A model generated the notes under the pieces. It worked only from the letters and a program-made list of their open reading frames with translations, did not search any database and had not been told where the DNA came from. A program made the translations under genes and the position numbers. A stretch of DNA of 64,000 nt from JBKQVT01 sp963804825 (lineage in GTDB: Bacteria; Planctomycetota; Planctomycetia; Pirellulales; Thermoguttaceae): contig CAWDRV010000003.1 of assembly GCA_963804825.1 (NCBI GenBank), forward strand, positions 186,001 to 250,000. Reading direction: 5' to 3'. Position 1 is the first letter of the stretch. Each line of letters opens with the position of its first letter. Below are positions 8,026 to 15,583 of this stretch, piece after piece.

Positions 8026-8151
8026 GAACGAGATCCCATCCGGGGTGGCAACGGACCAAGAATTCACGCATTCTAGCAGCAAACGGCATCGCGACCAGGG
8101 GGAGCGTAGCGGTCTGGAGCGGCCGGGCATCCGCGGGCCGGACCGAAGCAT

Positions 8152-9483
8152 TCACGTTTCTTTCTTCCGGCCTTCGCGCAGCCGGGCGCGGATTGCCAAG
8201 AGCCGCTCGGCAAGTTCCCGCTCGAAGCCCCGGTCCACCGGCCGATAATACTCGCGCTCGACGCCGAGGTAATCCTGCGCGGCGACGGCCCCCGGCTCGT
8301 CGTGCGCGTATTGATACGTCTGGCCGTGGCCGAGCCGCTTCGCGCCGCCGTAATGCGAATCGCGCAAGTGGACGGGCACCGGCAGCAGGCGGCCTTCGCG
8401 GATGTCGCGGCGGGCCTCGCCGATGCCGACCGTCGCCGCGTTCGACTTCGGCGCACAGGCCAGGTACGTGACCGCCTGGGCGAGCGTCAATTGACACTCC
8501 GGCAGCCCGACCAATTCGCACGCATGGGCCGCGGCCACCGCCAGCGGCAAGGCCGCCGGGTCCGCGTTGCCCACGTCCTCGCTGGCCAGGATGACCAGCC
8601 GCCGGGCAAGGAACCGCACGTCCTCGCCTCCTTCGAGCATTCGGGCGAGCCAGTAGAGGGCGGCGTCGGGATCGCTGCCGCGAATGCTCTTAATCAACGC
8701 GCTGATGGCGTCGTAGTGGGCGTCGCCCTGGCGGTCGTATTGCACCGCCTTCCGCTGCACCGACTCCTCGGCCAACGCCCGGGTGAACTCCACCGCCGCG
8801 TCGCCGCTGCTGCTCAGCACGCCGACCTCCAGCGCCGACAGGGCCCGCCGGGCGTCGCCGTCGCTGGTCTCGGCCAGAAACTCCAGGGCGTCGTCGTGCA
8901 GATGGATCCGCCGCCGGCCCAGGCCGCGCTCGCGGTCGGCGACGGCCCGACGCAGCAACGTCTTGATGTCCTCGCCGGAGAGCGGCTCGAACTGGAAGAC
9001 GCGGCTGCGGCTGACCAGCGGGCTGTTGATCGTGAAGAAGGGGTTTTCCGTCGTCGCCCCCACCAGGATCACTACGCCCTCCTCGACGCCCGGCAGGAGC
9101 ACGTCCTGCTGGGCCTTGTTGAAGCGGTGGAGTTCGTCGACGAACAGCAGCGTCTTCTGTCCGCTGGCCGAAAGGCGATCGTGGGCCTCGGTCAGGAGTT
9201 CGCGCAACTCCTTCACGCCGCTGGCGACCGCGCTGATCTGCTGGAAATGGCTGCGGCTCTCTTGGGCCAGCAGCCGGGCCAGCGTGGTCTTGCCCGTCCC
9301 CGGCGGACCGTAGAAAAGCACCGAACCGAGGCGGTCGGCCGCCAACAGCCGGCGGAGCAACTTCCCTTCGCCGAGGAAATGTTGCTGCCCGACGAACTCG
9401 GCGAGCGTGGCGGGCCGCATCCGCGCCGCCAGCGGTTGGGCCCGGCGCCGGTTGCTTTCCTCGTTGGCCTCAAACAGCGACAT
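8152..9483 (-). CDS. rarA: replication-associated recombination protein A (RarA/MgsA), AAA ATPase
   Basis: A 443-residue clamp-loader-like ATPase that acts at stalled replication forks. The Walker A motif GPPGTGKTTLARLL is near residue 50, Walker B LLFVDELHRFNKAQQD near 105, the sensor segment GATTENPFF near 130, and the C-terminal oligomerisation domain includes the conserved GSDPDAALYWLARMLEGGED. ATG at 9483 has GGAGG about 10 bases upstream. The open frame continues upstream, but that part is a repeat element and the tail of the next gene read in another frame. It ends 126 bases before gcvT. Confidence 0.95.
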   Translation of the reverse strand: MSLFEANEESNRRRAQPLAARMRPATLAEFVGQQHFLGEGKLLRRLLAADRLGSVLFYGPPGTGKTTLARLLAQESRSHFQQISAVASGVKELRELLTEAHDRLSASGQKTLLFVDELHRFNKAQQDVLLPGVEEGVVILVGATTENPFFTINSPLVSRSRVFQFEPLSGEDIKTLLRRAVADRERGLGRRRIHLHDDALEFLAETSDGDARRALSALEVGVLSSSGDAAVEFTRALAEESVQRKAVQYDRQGDAHYDAISALIKSIRGSDPDAALYWLARMLEGGEDVRFLARRLVILASEDVGNADPAALPLAVAAAHACELVGLPECQLTLAQAVTYLACAPKSNAATVGIGEARRDIREGRLLPVPVHLRDSHYGGAKRLGHGQTYQYAHDEPGAVAAQDYLGVEREYYRPVDRGFERELAERLLAIRARLREGRKKET

Positions 9484-9502
9484 GGGAATGAACCTCCACG
9501 CC

Positions 9503-9579
9503 GGAAAAAGGGGACAGGCCCCATTTGTGCGAAGCACCCTTCGGGCCGTTCCGGCAAATGGGGCCTGTCCCCTTTTTCC
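9503..9579. repeat. GGGGACAG-type inverted-repeat element between rarA and the glycosylase gene
   Basis: A 77-base hairpin with 25-base arms: the left arm runs 9503..9527 (AAAAAGGGGACAGGCCCCAT) and its reverse complement 9555..9579. The loop contains AAGCACCCTTCGGGCC. It is the cleanest copy of this family in the window and lies 20 bases upstream of the rarA start, so it could also end or attenuate transcription. Confidence 0.9.
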
Positions 9580-9586
9580 TTCCTTT

Positions 9587-10255
9587 TCACTCGTCCTCCA
9601 ACGGACCGCCCGACGGCAACAACTCGCGGAGCGGACACGCCGGGCACTCCGGCCTCGCCTTGCGGCAAAAGTCCTTGCCCACGCGAACCAGCAGGGCATG
9701 ATACTCATTGTACATCGCCGCGTCGTCCGGCAAACCGGTCTGGAAATAATCCTGAATCTGGTCATAGTCGGCGTCGAAGCCGATCCAGCCGTGCCGCGTG
9801 AAGATCCGATAGGTGTAGGCGTCGACCACGAAGCTGGGCCGTCCCCCGGCATACAGCAGGATCGAGTCGGCGGTCTCCGCGCCGATGCCGTGAACGCCGA
9901 GCAGTTCTTTCCGCAACGTTGCCGGATCGGTGCGGAACATCGCACGGATCGAGCCGTCGTAACGCCGGACGAAGAACTCCAGCAGGCTGCGCAAACGCCG
10001 GGCCTTGATGCGAAAATACCCGGCCGGACGGATCAACTCTTGCAGCTCCTCCTCGGGCACGGCGTACAGGGCATGGGGCTCCAAGAGGTCGGCCTGGCGA
10101 AGGTTTTCGATCGCGCGCTTGACGTTCTGCCAACTGGTGTTTTGGACAAGCACGGCCCCGACCATCACTTCAAACGGCGACTGCCCCGGCCACCAATGTT
10201 GGGGACCCAGGGCGTCGAAGAGGCGGCGGTAGATTTCGTGAAGGATTCGGGTCAT
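9587..10255 (-). CDS. endonuclease III-like HhH-GPD DNA glycosylase
   Basis: A 222-residue base-excision repair protein. The N-terminal segment has VGAVLVQNTSWQNVKRAI, the helix-hairpin-helix is GVHGIGAETAD (120-130), and the catalytic Asp is D145 in FVVDAYTYRIF. Where Nth has a lyase lysine next to the hairpin (GRKTA), this protein has GAETA, so it is likely a monofunctional glycosylase. The C terminus keeps three cysteines (C-x6-C-x2-C) of the four that bind the Fe-S cluster in Nth; the fourth is absent. It fits the endonuclease III-related branch seen in several thermophiles. ATG at 10255 opens the domain. Confidence 0.88.
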   Translation of the reverse strand: MTRILHEIYRRLFDALGPQHWWPGQSPFEVMVGAVLVQNTSWQNVKRAIENLRQADLLEPHALYAVPEEELQELIRPAGYFRIKARRLRSLLEFFVRRYDGSIRAMFRTDPATLRKELLGVHGIGAETADSILLYAGGRPSFVVDAYTYRIFTRHGWIGFDADYDQIQDYFQTGLPDDAAMYNEYHALLVRVGKDFCRKARPECPACPLRELLPSGGPLEDE

Positions 10256-10432
10256 GGAAGGAGAAGAAGGGATCAGCGATTGGGAAGCAACGGATGGTCG
10301 GTGTACGCTTGCGGTTTCGCAGGGAAGCGAAGCCGCGGGATTTTTCCCCGCGGTTGACTCGTCGCGGTCTTGGGATGGTTCCAACCCGTAGAGAATAGCA
10401 TGGCCAGGCGGCGAAGCCAAGGCGATTCAGTC

Positions 10433-10459
10433 GTGAGCCCCGGCCGTGAGGCCGGGGAT
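10433..10459. repeat. palindrome GTGAGCCCCGGCCGTGAGGC type
   Basis: A perfect CCCCGGCC GTGA GGCCGGGG hairpin flanked by GTGAG and AT. The same class, with different stem bases, occurs as pairs at 11730..11842 and 38516..38610. It lies in the 224-base gap after a small membrane protein gene. Confidence 0.8.
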
Positions 10460-10479
10460 CGGCCTCCGGACAATCCAGC

Positions 10480-11040
10480 TCAGCGTTCCGAATCCAATGG
10501 CTGTAAAGGCTCGACGAGGCTTGCCGGCGTTCCAAATGCCGCCCTCACGTTGGCGTCGTTGAGCACCACCAAGGCCCAGATTCCAAAGGGAATTCCAAAC
10601 ACGCAGCAGGGCGAGAAACACGGAATGACTGCGATGATGGCCGCCGCCATGCTAAGACCGCGGTTCCGTAATCTCTTCATTCTGACGCTGCCCAGGATGA
10701 CGATGATGTCCAGCACGACTCCCAGAATGGCGACGATTCCGGAAGTCACCAAGCGTTCAGTAACAGTAAATCCGGCTTCGGCTGCCATCCTTTGGCGCGG
10801 CGTCATGTTAATCGCGGGCAGCACGAGAGCGATGAACAGCAGCCCGTGGGCGAAAAAGGACAGCACGCCGAGCCAAATCAGGATCTCGCCCGGCAGCGCA
10901 ATGCGTCTGACGGCATACTCGCGGATCCCTGCGTCCACGAACACCGGCCCGCCGGCTTGCGTCGGCGACTGATACGGATTCAGGGCGTCCGTCTCGGCGG
11001 GGTTCGCCGCGCGTCGATCGGCTTCGCGGCCAGGGTTCAT
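10480..11040 (-). CDS. small integral membrane protein (paralogue of the upstream gene)
   Basis: A 186-residue protein with a short cytoplasmic N terminus containing NPYQSPTQAGG and about four membrane helices (GEILIWLGVLSFFAHGLL, IVAILGVVLDIIVILG, AAAIIAVIPCFSPCC, PFGIWALVVL). ATG at 11040 overlaps the stop of the upstream gene by four bases (ATGA). The two proteins align over nearly their whole membrane part, so this is a tandem duplication in which this copy lacks the zinc ribbon. Function unknown. Confidence 0.75.
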   Translation of the reverse strand: MNPGREADRRAANPAETDALNPYQSPTQAGGPVFVDAGIREYAVRRIALPGEILIWLGVLSFFAHGLLFIALVLPAINMTPRQRMAAEAGFTVTERLVTSGIVAILGVVLDIIVILGSVRMKRLRNRGLSMAAAIIAVIPCFSPCCVFGIPFGIWALVVLNDANVRAAFGTPASLVEPLQPLDSER

Positions 11041-11672
11041 ATCCACATCACATGTTCCCGCCCGTCAAAGGCGGTTCGCACGTTCGCGTCGCAGAGCACC
11101 ACCAAGGCCCAGATTCCAAAGGGAAGTCCGAGCACGCAACAGGGATAGAAACACGGAACGATCGCGATGATGGCCGCCGCCATTGCAAGACCGCGGTTCT
11201 GCAAACCCTTCATCTTGATTCCGCCGACGATCACAATGATGTCCAACAGGACCAAAATGGCGATGATTCCGCAGGTCGCCACGAATTCACCAAAAGCGCG
11301 TTGGCCGTGCGGACGCTGCACCATCGGGGGCATCAGCATAAAGGCCGCCATGGCAATGTGGCCGAGGACGGACAGCATGCCGACGACGATCAGGGCGATG
11401 GCCGGCCCCGCGACGCGGGCGGCGGCATACTCGCGCACCAGCCCCGCGTCGATCAACGCCGGTCCGCCGGTCTGCGTTGGCGACTGGTACGGGTTCACGG
11501 AATCCGCCCCGGCAGAGGGGCCAAGACCGCCGGGGGCAAACGGGCTGGCGTCCGTGGCCGCGGGAACGCTCGACCGGCCGCCGCACTGGGGACATTGCGC
11601 CAGTCGGCCGGCCGCCGCGTCGTCCACGCGCAACAGTCTGCCGCAGCTTGTGCATCGAAACTCGATCGCCAT
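11037..11672 (-). CDS. zinc-ribbon membrane protein
   Basis: A 211-residue protein beginning with a zinc ribbon (MAIEFRCTSCGRLLRV then AQCPQCGG: four cysteines at about 7, 10, 27, 30), a linker with NPYQSPTQTGG, and four membrane helices ending in FGIWALVVLCDANVRTAF. ATG at 11672 opens exactly on the ribbon. The architecture zinc ribbon + NPYxSP + four helices is common in planctomycete hypotheticals and has no known role. It is translationally coupled to its paralogue downstream. Confidence 0.78.
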   Translation of the reverse strand: MAIEFRCTSCGRLLRVDDAAAGRLAQCPQCGGRSSVPAATDASPFAPGGLGPSAGADSVNPYQSPTQTGGPALIDAGLVREYAAARVAGPAIALIVVGMLSVLGHIAMAAFMLMPPMVQRPHGQRAFGEFVATCGIIAILVLLDIIVIVGGIKMKGLQNRGLAMAAAIIAIVPCFYPCCVLGLPFGIWALVVLCDANVRTAFDGREHVMWI

Positions 11673-11729
11673 GATCCCTAGAGAATAGCAGACAGGCGGG
11701 CAACAGCCAAGAAGGAAGCGAGCCGGGCA

Positions 11730-11842
11730 GTGAGCCGGGACCGTGAGGTCCCGGATTGGTGGAATCGCCACGTGCGTGGACCACGGAGAATCACGGTTGT
11801 AGGTGATGCAAACGTATCCCCGACCTCACGGTCGGGGCTCAC
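11730..11842. repeat. paired palindromes in inverted orientation upstream of the helicase gene
   Basis: Two hairpins, GGGACC GTGA GGTCCC within 11730..11756 and CCCGACC TCAC GGTCGGG within 11816..11842, are also inverse copies of each other and enclose about 60 unrelated bases. This layout is that of a small non-autonomous element. It fills most of the gap between divergent genes. Confidence 0.8.
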
Positions 11843-11893
11843 TTTCCGCCAACCGCCTTCCGCCCTGCCCCCGCGCCTGGTACGCTGGACTTC

Positions 11894-13855
11894 ATGGACT
11901 CGCCCGCCGACATCCTGGGGCCTGGGGGCCGAATCGCCGCCCGGCTGAAGAATTACGAGAACCGCAGCCAGCAGCTTGCCATGGCCGAGGCGGTGACGGC
12001 GGCCATCCAGAAGCCCGGACACCTGGTCGTCGAGGCCGGCACCGGCGTGGGCAAGAGTTTCGCGTACTTGGTGCCGGCCATCCTGGCGGCGGCCCCGACG
12101 CCGGACAAGAAGCCGGGCCGGCGGATCGTCATCTCCACCCACACGATCAGTCTGCAGGAGCAATTGATCCAAAAAGATCTGCCGCTGTTGCGGAGCGTCA
12201 TGCCGGTGGAGTTTTCGGCGGTGCTGGTGAAGGGGCGGGGGAACTACGTCAGCCTGCGGCGGTTGGACACCGCCCTGGCCCGCGGGGCCAGCTTGTTCAA
12301 CGAAGACGAGCAGTTCGACGAGCTTCGACGGCTTGCGGGCTGGGCGAAGGAGAGCGAGGACGGGTCGCTGGCGGACCTCGATGTCCGTCCGCATCCGGCG
12401 GTCTGGGACGAGGTGGCCAGCGACCACGGCAACTGCATGGGCCGAACGTGTCCGCACTACAAGGATTGCTTCTACTATCAGGCCCGGCGGCGGGCCAGCC
12501 ATGCCCAAATCCTGGTCGTCAACCATGCCCTGTTCTTCACCGACCTGGCCTTGCGGCGCGAGGGCGCTAGCATCCTGCCCAAGTACGATGTCGTCGTCTT
12601 CGACGAAGCCCACACGCTCGAAGCGGTCGCCGGCGACCACCTGGGCCTTTCGGTCAGCAACGGGCAGGTCGAGTTCACGTTGCGAAGGCTCTACAACGAG
12701 CGGACCAATCGCGGGCTGTTGGTCCATCATCACCTGCGCAAGGCGCAGAAACTGGCTTGGCAGTGCCGCGACCGGGCCGACCGCTTCTTCGGCGACGTGT
12801 CCGGCTGGCTCCAGGAGCAGGAGGGCGGCAACGGCCGGGTGCGGCAACCGAAGATCGTCGCCAACGCCTTGAGCGAGGGGCTCGGGGCGCTGGCCGCGGT
12901 GGTCCGCCGCGACGCCAAGAAAATCAAGCGGCGGGAAGAAGCCCAGGACCTGGTCGCCGCCGCCAATCGGCTCGACGGACTGGGCCAGGCCGTCGAGCAA
13001 TGGCGTTGCCAGCAGCTCGGAGAGGCCGTCTATTGGATCCAGTCCGCGACGGGCCGCCAGCGGCGCCGGATCGAGTTGCTGGCCGCCCCGTTGGACCTGG
13101 GACCGATCCTCCGCGACGAACTCTTCACCAAGATCCCCAGCGTAATCATGACCAGCGCCACGCTGGCCACGGCCGGGCGGTTCGATTTCTTCCAATCGCG
13201 GGTCGGCCTGCTGCAGACCGATTCGCTTTGCCTGGGCAGCCCGTTCGACTACCAGCGGCAGGCCCAACTGATCTTGCCCAAGGACATGCCCGATCCGGTC
13301 GGACAACCGTCGCAGTACGAGCAGGCCGTGGTCGAGATGGTCCGGCGTTACGTGGGTCGGAGCGACGGGCACGCCTTTGTGCTGTTCACCAGCCGTGAGA
13401 TGATGCGTCGGGCGGGGTCGGCCCTGGCGCCCTGGCTGGCCGAGCAAAACCTGGCGCTGTACAGCCAGGCCGACGGCGTGCCTCGCAGCCGCATGTTGGC
13501 CCAGTTCAAGGCCAATCCCCGCGGCGTGCTCTTCGGCGTCGATAGTTTCTGGCAAGGGGTGGACGTGCCGGGCGACGCCCTGCAGAACGTGATCATCACG
13601 CGGCTGCCCTTCAGCGTGCCCGACCGGCCGCTCCTGGAGGCCCGCCTGGAGGCCATCCGCGCCGCCGGCGGCAACCCCTTCCGCGACTACCAATTGCCCG
13701 AGGCCGTCCTGAAACTCAAGCAGGGCTTCGGGCGATTGATCCGCACCAAGACCGACACGGGCATGGTGGTGATTCTCGATCCCCGGGTGCGGACGAAGCC
13801 GTACGGCCGGCTGTTTCTGGCCTCGCTTCCCAACTGCCGGCAGGTGGTCGAGTGA
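11894..13855 (+). CDS. dinG: DinG/XPD-type ATP-dependent DNA helicase
   Basis: A 653-residue superfamily 2 helicase. Motif I is VVEAGTGVGKSFAYL (about 46-60), motif Ia STHTISLQEQLIQKDL, motif II VVFDEAHTLEAVAG, motif III TSATLATAG, and motif VI LKQGFGRLIRTKTDTG near the C terminus. The Fe-S domain keeps three cysteines (HGNCMGRTCPHYKDC), but the first, normally in the GNYxC segment, is Ser here (GRGNYVSLRR). Cluster binding is therefore uncertain. It probably unwinds damaged or structured DNA. ATG at 11894 gives MDSPADILGPGG. It is monocistronic and divergent from the zinc-ribbon gene. Confidence 0.92.
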   Translation: MDSPADILGPGGRIAARLKNYENRSQQLAMAEAVTAAIQKPGHLVVEAGTGVGKSFAYLVPAILAAAPTPDKKPGRRIVISTHTISLQEQLIQKDLPLLRSVMPVEFSAVLVKGRGNYVSLRRLDTALARGASLFNEDEQFDELRRLAGWAKESEDGSLADLDVRPHPAVWDEVASDHGNCMGRTCPHYKDCFYYQARRRASHAQILVVNHALFFTDLALRREGASILPKYDVVVFDEAHTLEAVAGDHLGLSVSNGQVEFTLRRLYNERTNRGLLVHHHLRKAQKLAWQCRDRADRFFGDVSGWLQEQEGGNGRVRQPKIVANALSEGLGALAAVVRRDAKKIKRREEAQDLVAAANRLDGLGQAVEQWRCQQLGEAVYWIQSATGRQRRRIELLAAPLDLGPILRDELFTKIPSVIMTSATLATAGRFDFFQSRVGLLQTDSLCLGSPFDYQRQAQLILPKDMPDPVGQPSQYEQAVVEMVRRYVGRSDGHAFVLFTSREMMRRAGSALAPWLAEQNLALYSQADGVPRSRMLAQFKANPRGVLFGVDSFWQGVDVPGDALQNVIITRLPFSVPDRPLLEARLEAIRAAGGNPFRDYQLPEAVLKLKQGFGRLIRTKTDTGMVVILDPRVRTKPYGRLFLASLPNCRQVVE

Positions 13856-13862
13856 GGGGAGG

Positions 13863-13968
13863 GAGAGGGATTGGGGGATTGGAACGGCGGCGAAACCGCA
13901 AGCGGCGCCACGCCGGTTTCATCCTTCATCCTTCCTTCTAATCCCCAATCCCTAATCCCTCTCCTTTC
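13863..13968. repeat. GGGATTGGGG / AATCCCCAATCCC inverted-repeat element
   Basis: The left arm has GGGATTGGGGGATT and the right arm has AATCCCCAATCCCTAATCCC, enclosing a GAAACCGCAAGC segment. Related elements lie at 53492..53639 and 55640..55779, and single arms at 2338..2370 and about 63256..63321. It lies between the helicase gene and a small zinc-ribbon gene. Confidence 0.75.
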
Positions 13969-14109
13969 TTCCCTCTCCTTGTCGAGCCTGGGAAAATCGG
14001 CTAGACTGGTATCATGCTTGGGCGCCGGAGTGGCGCCCGGCCGAAAGGAATGGACCGTCCCGGATGGAGGCGCGTCCAGGAAATACATTGGACGATGAGG
14101 AATGTTTTC

Positions 14110-14244
14110 ATGGGAACTCGCCCGCGGACGAAGTTCGTGATGCAACTGAAGGGACGCCGTTGTCCGAAGTGCGGCGGCAAGCTGAATTCGCAGCAGGTGC
14201 GATGCAAACGCTGCCACGAACCGCAACAACGCCCGAAAAAATAG
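14110..14244 (+). CDS. 44-residue zinc-ribbon protein
   Basis: A tiny basic protein with two CxxC knuckles (CPKCGGK and CKRCHEP). ATG at 14110 has GATGAGGA about 10 bases upstream. The frame is open further upstream to 14014, but those codons look like leader sequence. It is followed within 75 bases by a methyltransferase gene. Small zinc ribbons of this kind recur in planctomycetes; the role is unknown and could be nucleic-acid binding. Confidence 0.55.
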   Translation: MGTRPRTKFVMQLKGRRCPKCGGKLNSQQVRCKRCHEPQQRPKK

Positions 14245-14318
14245 ATGGCAGGGACTTGGGAAAGAACAACTTCACGGTTTCGGACGCCGGCGCACGAGTT
14301 CTTCCCTCCCAAGTCCCT

Positions 14319-15062
14319 ATGAAAGTTTTCGACGATCTGACCGACGTTTACGAAGCGATGATCGATTGGCCGAAGCGGTTGGCCAACGAAGGCCCTTTTT
14401 ATCGCCGGTGTTTCGAGCGTCTTGGGGTCCGGTGCGTGGCCGACGTGGCCTGTGGCACGGGTCATCACGCCGCCATGTTCCACTCGTGGAATCTCCGCGT
14501 GGAAGGCTCCGACCTCAGCCCGCAGATGATCGCTCGCGCGCGGAGCAATTTCGGCGAGCCGGCCGGCCTGCGTTGGCGGGTGCGCGGTTTCGACCAGCCC
14601 ATCGAAACGGCCGAACCCTTCAACGTCGTCCTGTGCGTGGGCAATTCGCTGGCGCTGGCGCCGGACGCGGCCACGGTCCGCCGCGCAATCGGGCACATGC
14701 TCGCCGCGGTGCGACCCGGCGGCGCGATCGTCGTGCACCTGCTCAACCTCTGGCGCCTGCCCGACGGCCCTTGCGTCTGGCAGAAACACCGGCGCACGAC
14801 CTTGCCCCGGGGGGAAGTGTTGATCGTCAAGGGAGTTCACCGCGCCGGCGCTGGAGGGTATATCGAGTTTGTGGTCGCCGGTTTGGACCCGCCTTCGGAG
14901 CTGCAAACCGAGTCGTCGCCGCTGTTGGGTTTGGAGGCGGGAGACTTGGAACGGGCGGCCCGCGACGGCGGCGCCGTGAACGTGACGTTTGTCGGCGGCT
15001 ACCAGGAGCAGCCCTATGACCGGTCCACGAGCGTCGATCTGCTCATGGTGGCCGATAAATGA
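14319..15062 (+). CDS. class I SAM-dependent methyltransferase
   Basis: A 247-residue Rossmann methyltransferase starting MKVFDDLTDVYEAMIDWPKR. Motif I is VADVACGTGHHA, the acidic SAM-ribose residue is in VEGSDLSPQMIARAR, and motif IV is PFNVVLCVGNSLALAP, with a VRPGGAIVVHLL strand after it. The substrate cannot be told; the N terminus resembles glycine/sarcosine-type and ubiE-like small-molecule methyltransferases. ATG at 14319 was chosen because upstream in-frame codons belong to the preceding small gene region. DUF4186 follows after 26 bases. Confidence 0.88.
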   Translation: MKVFDDLTDVYEAMIDWPKRLANEGPFYRRCFERLGVRCVADVACGTGHHAAMFHSWNLRVEGSDLSPQMIARARSNFGEPAGLRWRVRGFDQPIETAEPFNVVLCVGNSLALAPDAATVRRAIGHMLAAVRPGGAIVVHLLNLWRLPDGPCVWQKHRRTTLPRGEVLIVKGVHRAGAGGYIEFVVAGLDPPSELQTESSPLLGLEAGDLERAARDGGAVNVTFVGGYQEQPYDRSTSVDLLMVADK

Positions 15063-15088
15063 TCCGCAAGCAACCTTGAGTGACTGCC

Positions 15089-15451
15089 ATGCGTGATTTG
15101 GACGAATTGTTCGGCGCGTTGGACGAGAGCGGTTATCGCCGCCGGATTCGCCTTGGCCCGCGAGACCACGTCTACCTGGTGGAGAAAACGCTGCCGGTGA
15201 TTCTGGAACATGCGAGGGGGTTCGTCCGCGAGCGGTTGGCGCCGGCGAAGCCAGCCAACGACGGCGAGCAAACGCCGCGGAACGGCCATCCGGTTTTTGT
15301 CGCCCAGCACGCCACCGGGACGTGCTGCCGCAAGTGCCTGGAGCATTGGCACGGCATCGAGCGTGGAACGCGGCTCTCCGCGGAGGAAATCAATTACGTG
15401 GTCCGCGTCTTGGAGCGGTGGCTGCGGAAATGGCTGTCCAATCCGAGCTAG
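15089..15451 (+). CDS. DUF4186 family protein
   Basis: A 120-residue protein that matches my memory of the DUF4186 family: MRDLDELFGAL, RIRLGPRDHVYLVEK, ILEHARGFVRERLAP, GHPVFVAQHATGTCCRKCLEHWHGI and a C-terminal YVVRVLERWL. The CCRKCxxxWH cluster and conserved histidines suggest metal binding. Function is unknown. ATG at 15089 was preferred to an in-frame GTG at 15080. It probably shares a transcript with the methyltransferase upstream. Confidence 0.82.
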   Translation: MRDLDELFGALDESGYRRRIRLGPRDHVYLVEKTLPVILEHARGFVRERLAPAKPANDGEQTPRNGHPVFVAQHATGTCCRKCLEHWHGIERGTRLSAEEINYVVRVLERWLRKWLSNPS

Positions 15452-15470
15452 TGCGCTTTGCAGTTATCTG

Positions 15471-15553
15471 TAGCGTTTGATGTTGGGTGGCACGGGCATC
15501 TTGCCCGTGTTTTTCCCAGCACTGGCGAAACGCCAGTGCCACCCGAAACGCTA
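15471..15553. repeat. inverted-repeat element between convergent genes
   Basis: Outer arms TAGCGTTT / AAACGCTA enclose two hairpins: CACGGGC ATC TTGCCCGTG and CACTGGC GAAA CGCCAGTG, with GGTGGCAC / GTGCCACC pairing across. It separates the convergent DUF4186 and glycosyltransferase genes and may act as a bidirectional terminator. Confidence 0.8.
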
Positions 15554-15583
15554 CACTTCTCTGAAAAACGCTCTAGGATGCGT

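Noticed and set aside
8026..8151. Glycine riboswitch upstream of gcvT
   Set aside because: The short gap shows no aptamer-like conserved sequence I can recognise.
9484..9945. N-terminal extension of rarA by 154 codons
   Set aside because: The extension is read from a repeat element and from another frame of the glycosylase gene; RarA starts at MSLFEANEES with a good ribosome binding site.
11678..13693. Long open frame (671 codons) on the strand opposite the helicase gene
   Set aside because: It is an antisense shadow of dinG typical of high-GC DNA; no domain is recognisable and the helicase motifs are on the plus strand.
14064..14318. Methyltransferase start upstream at 14064
   Set aside because: Those codons overlap the small zinc-ribbon gene in another frame; the family-like N terminus begins at 14319.
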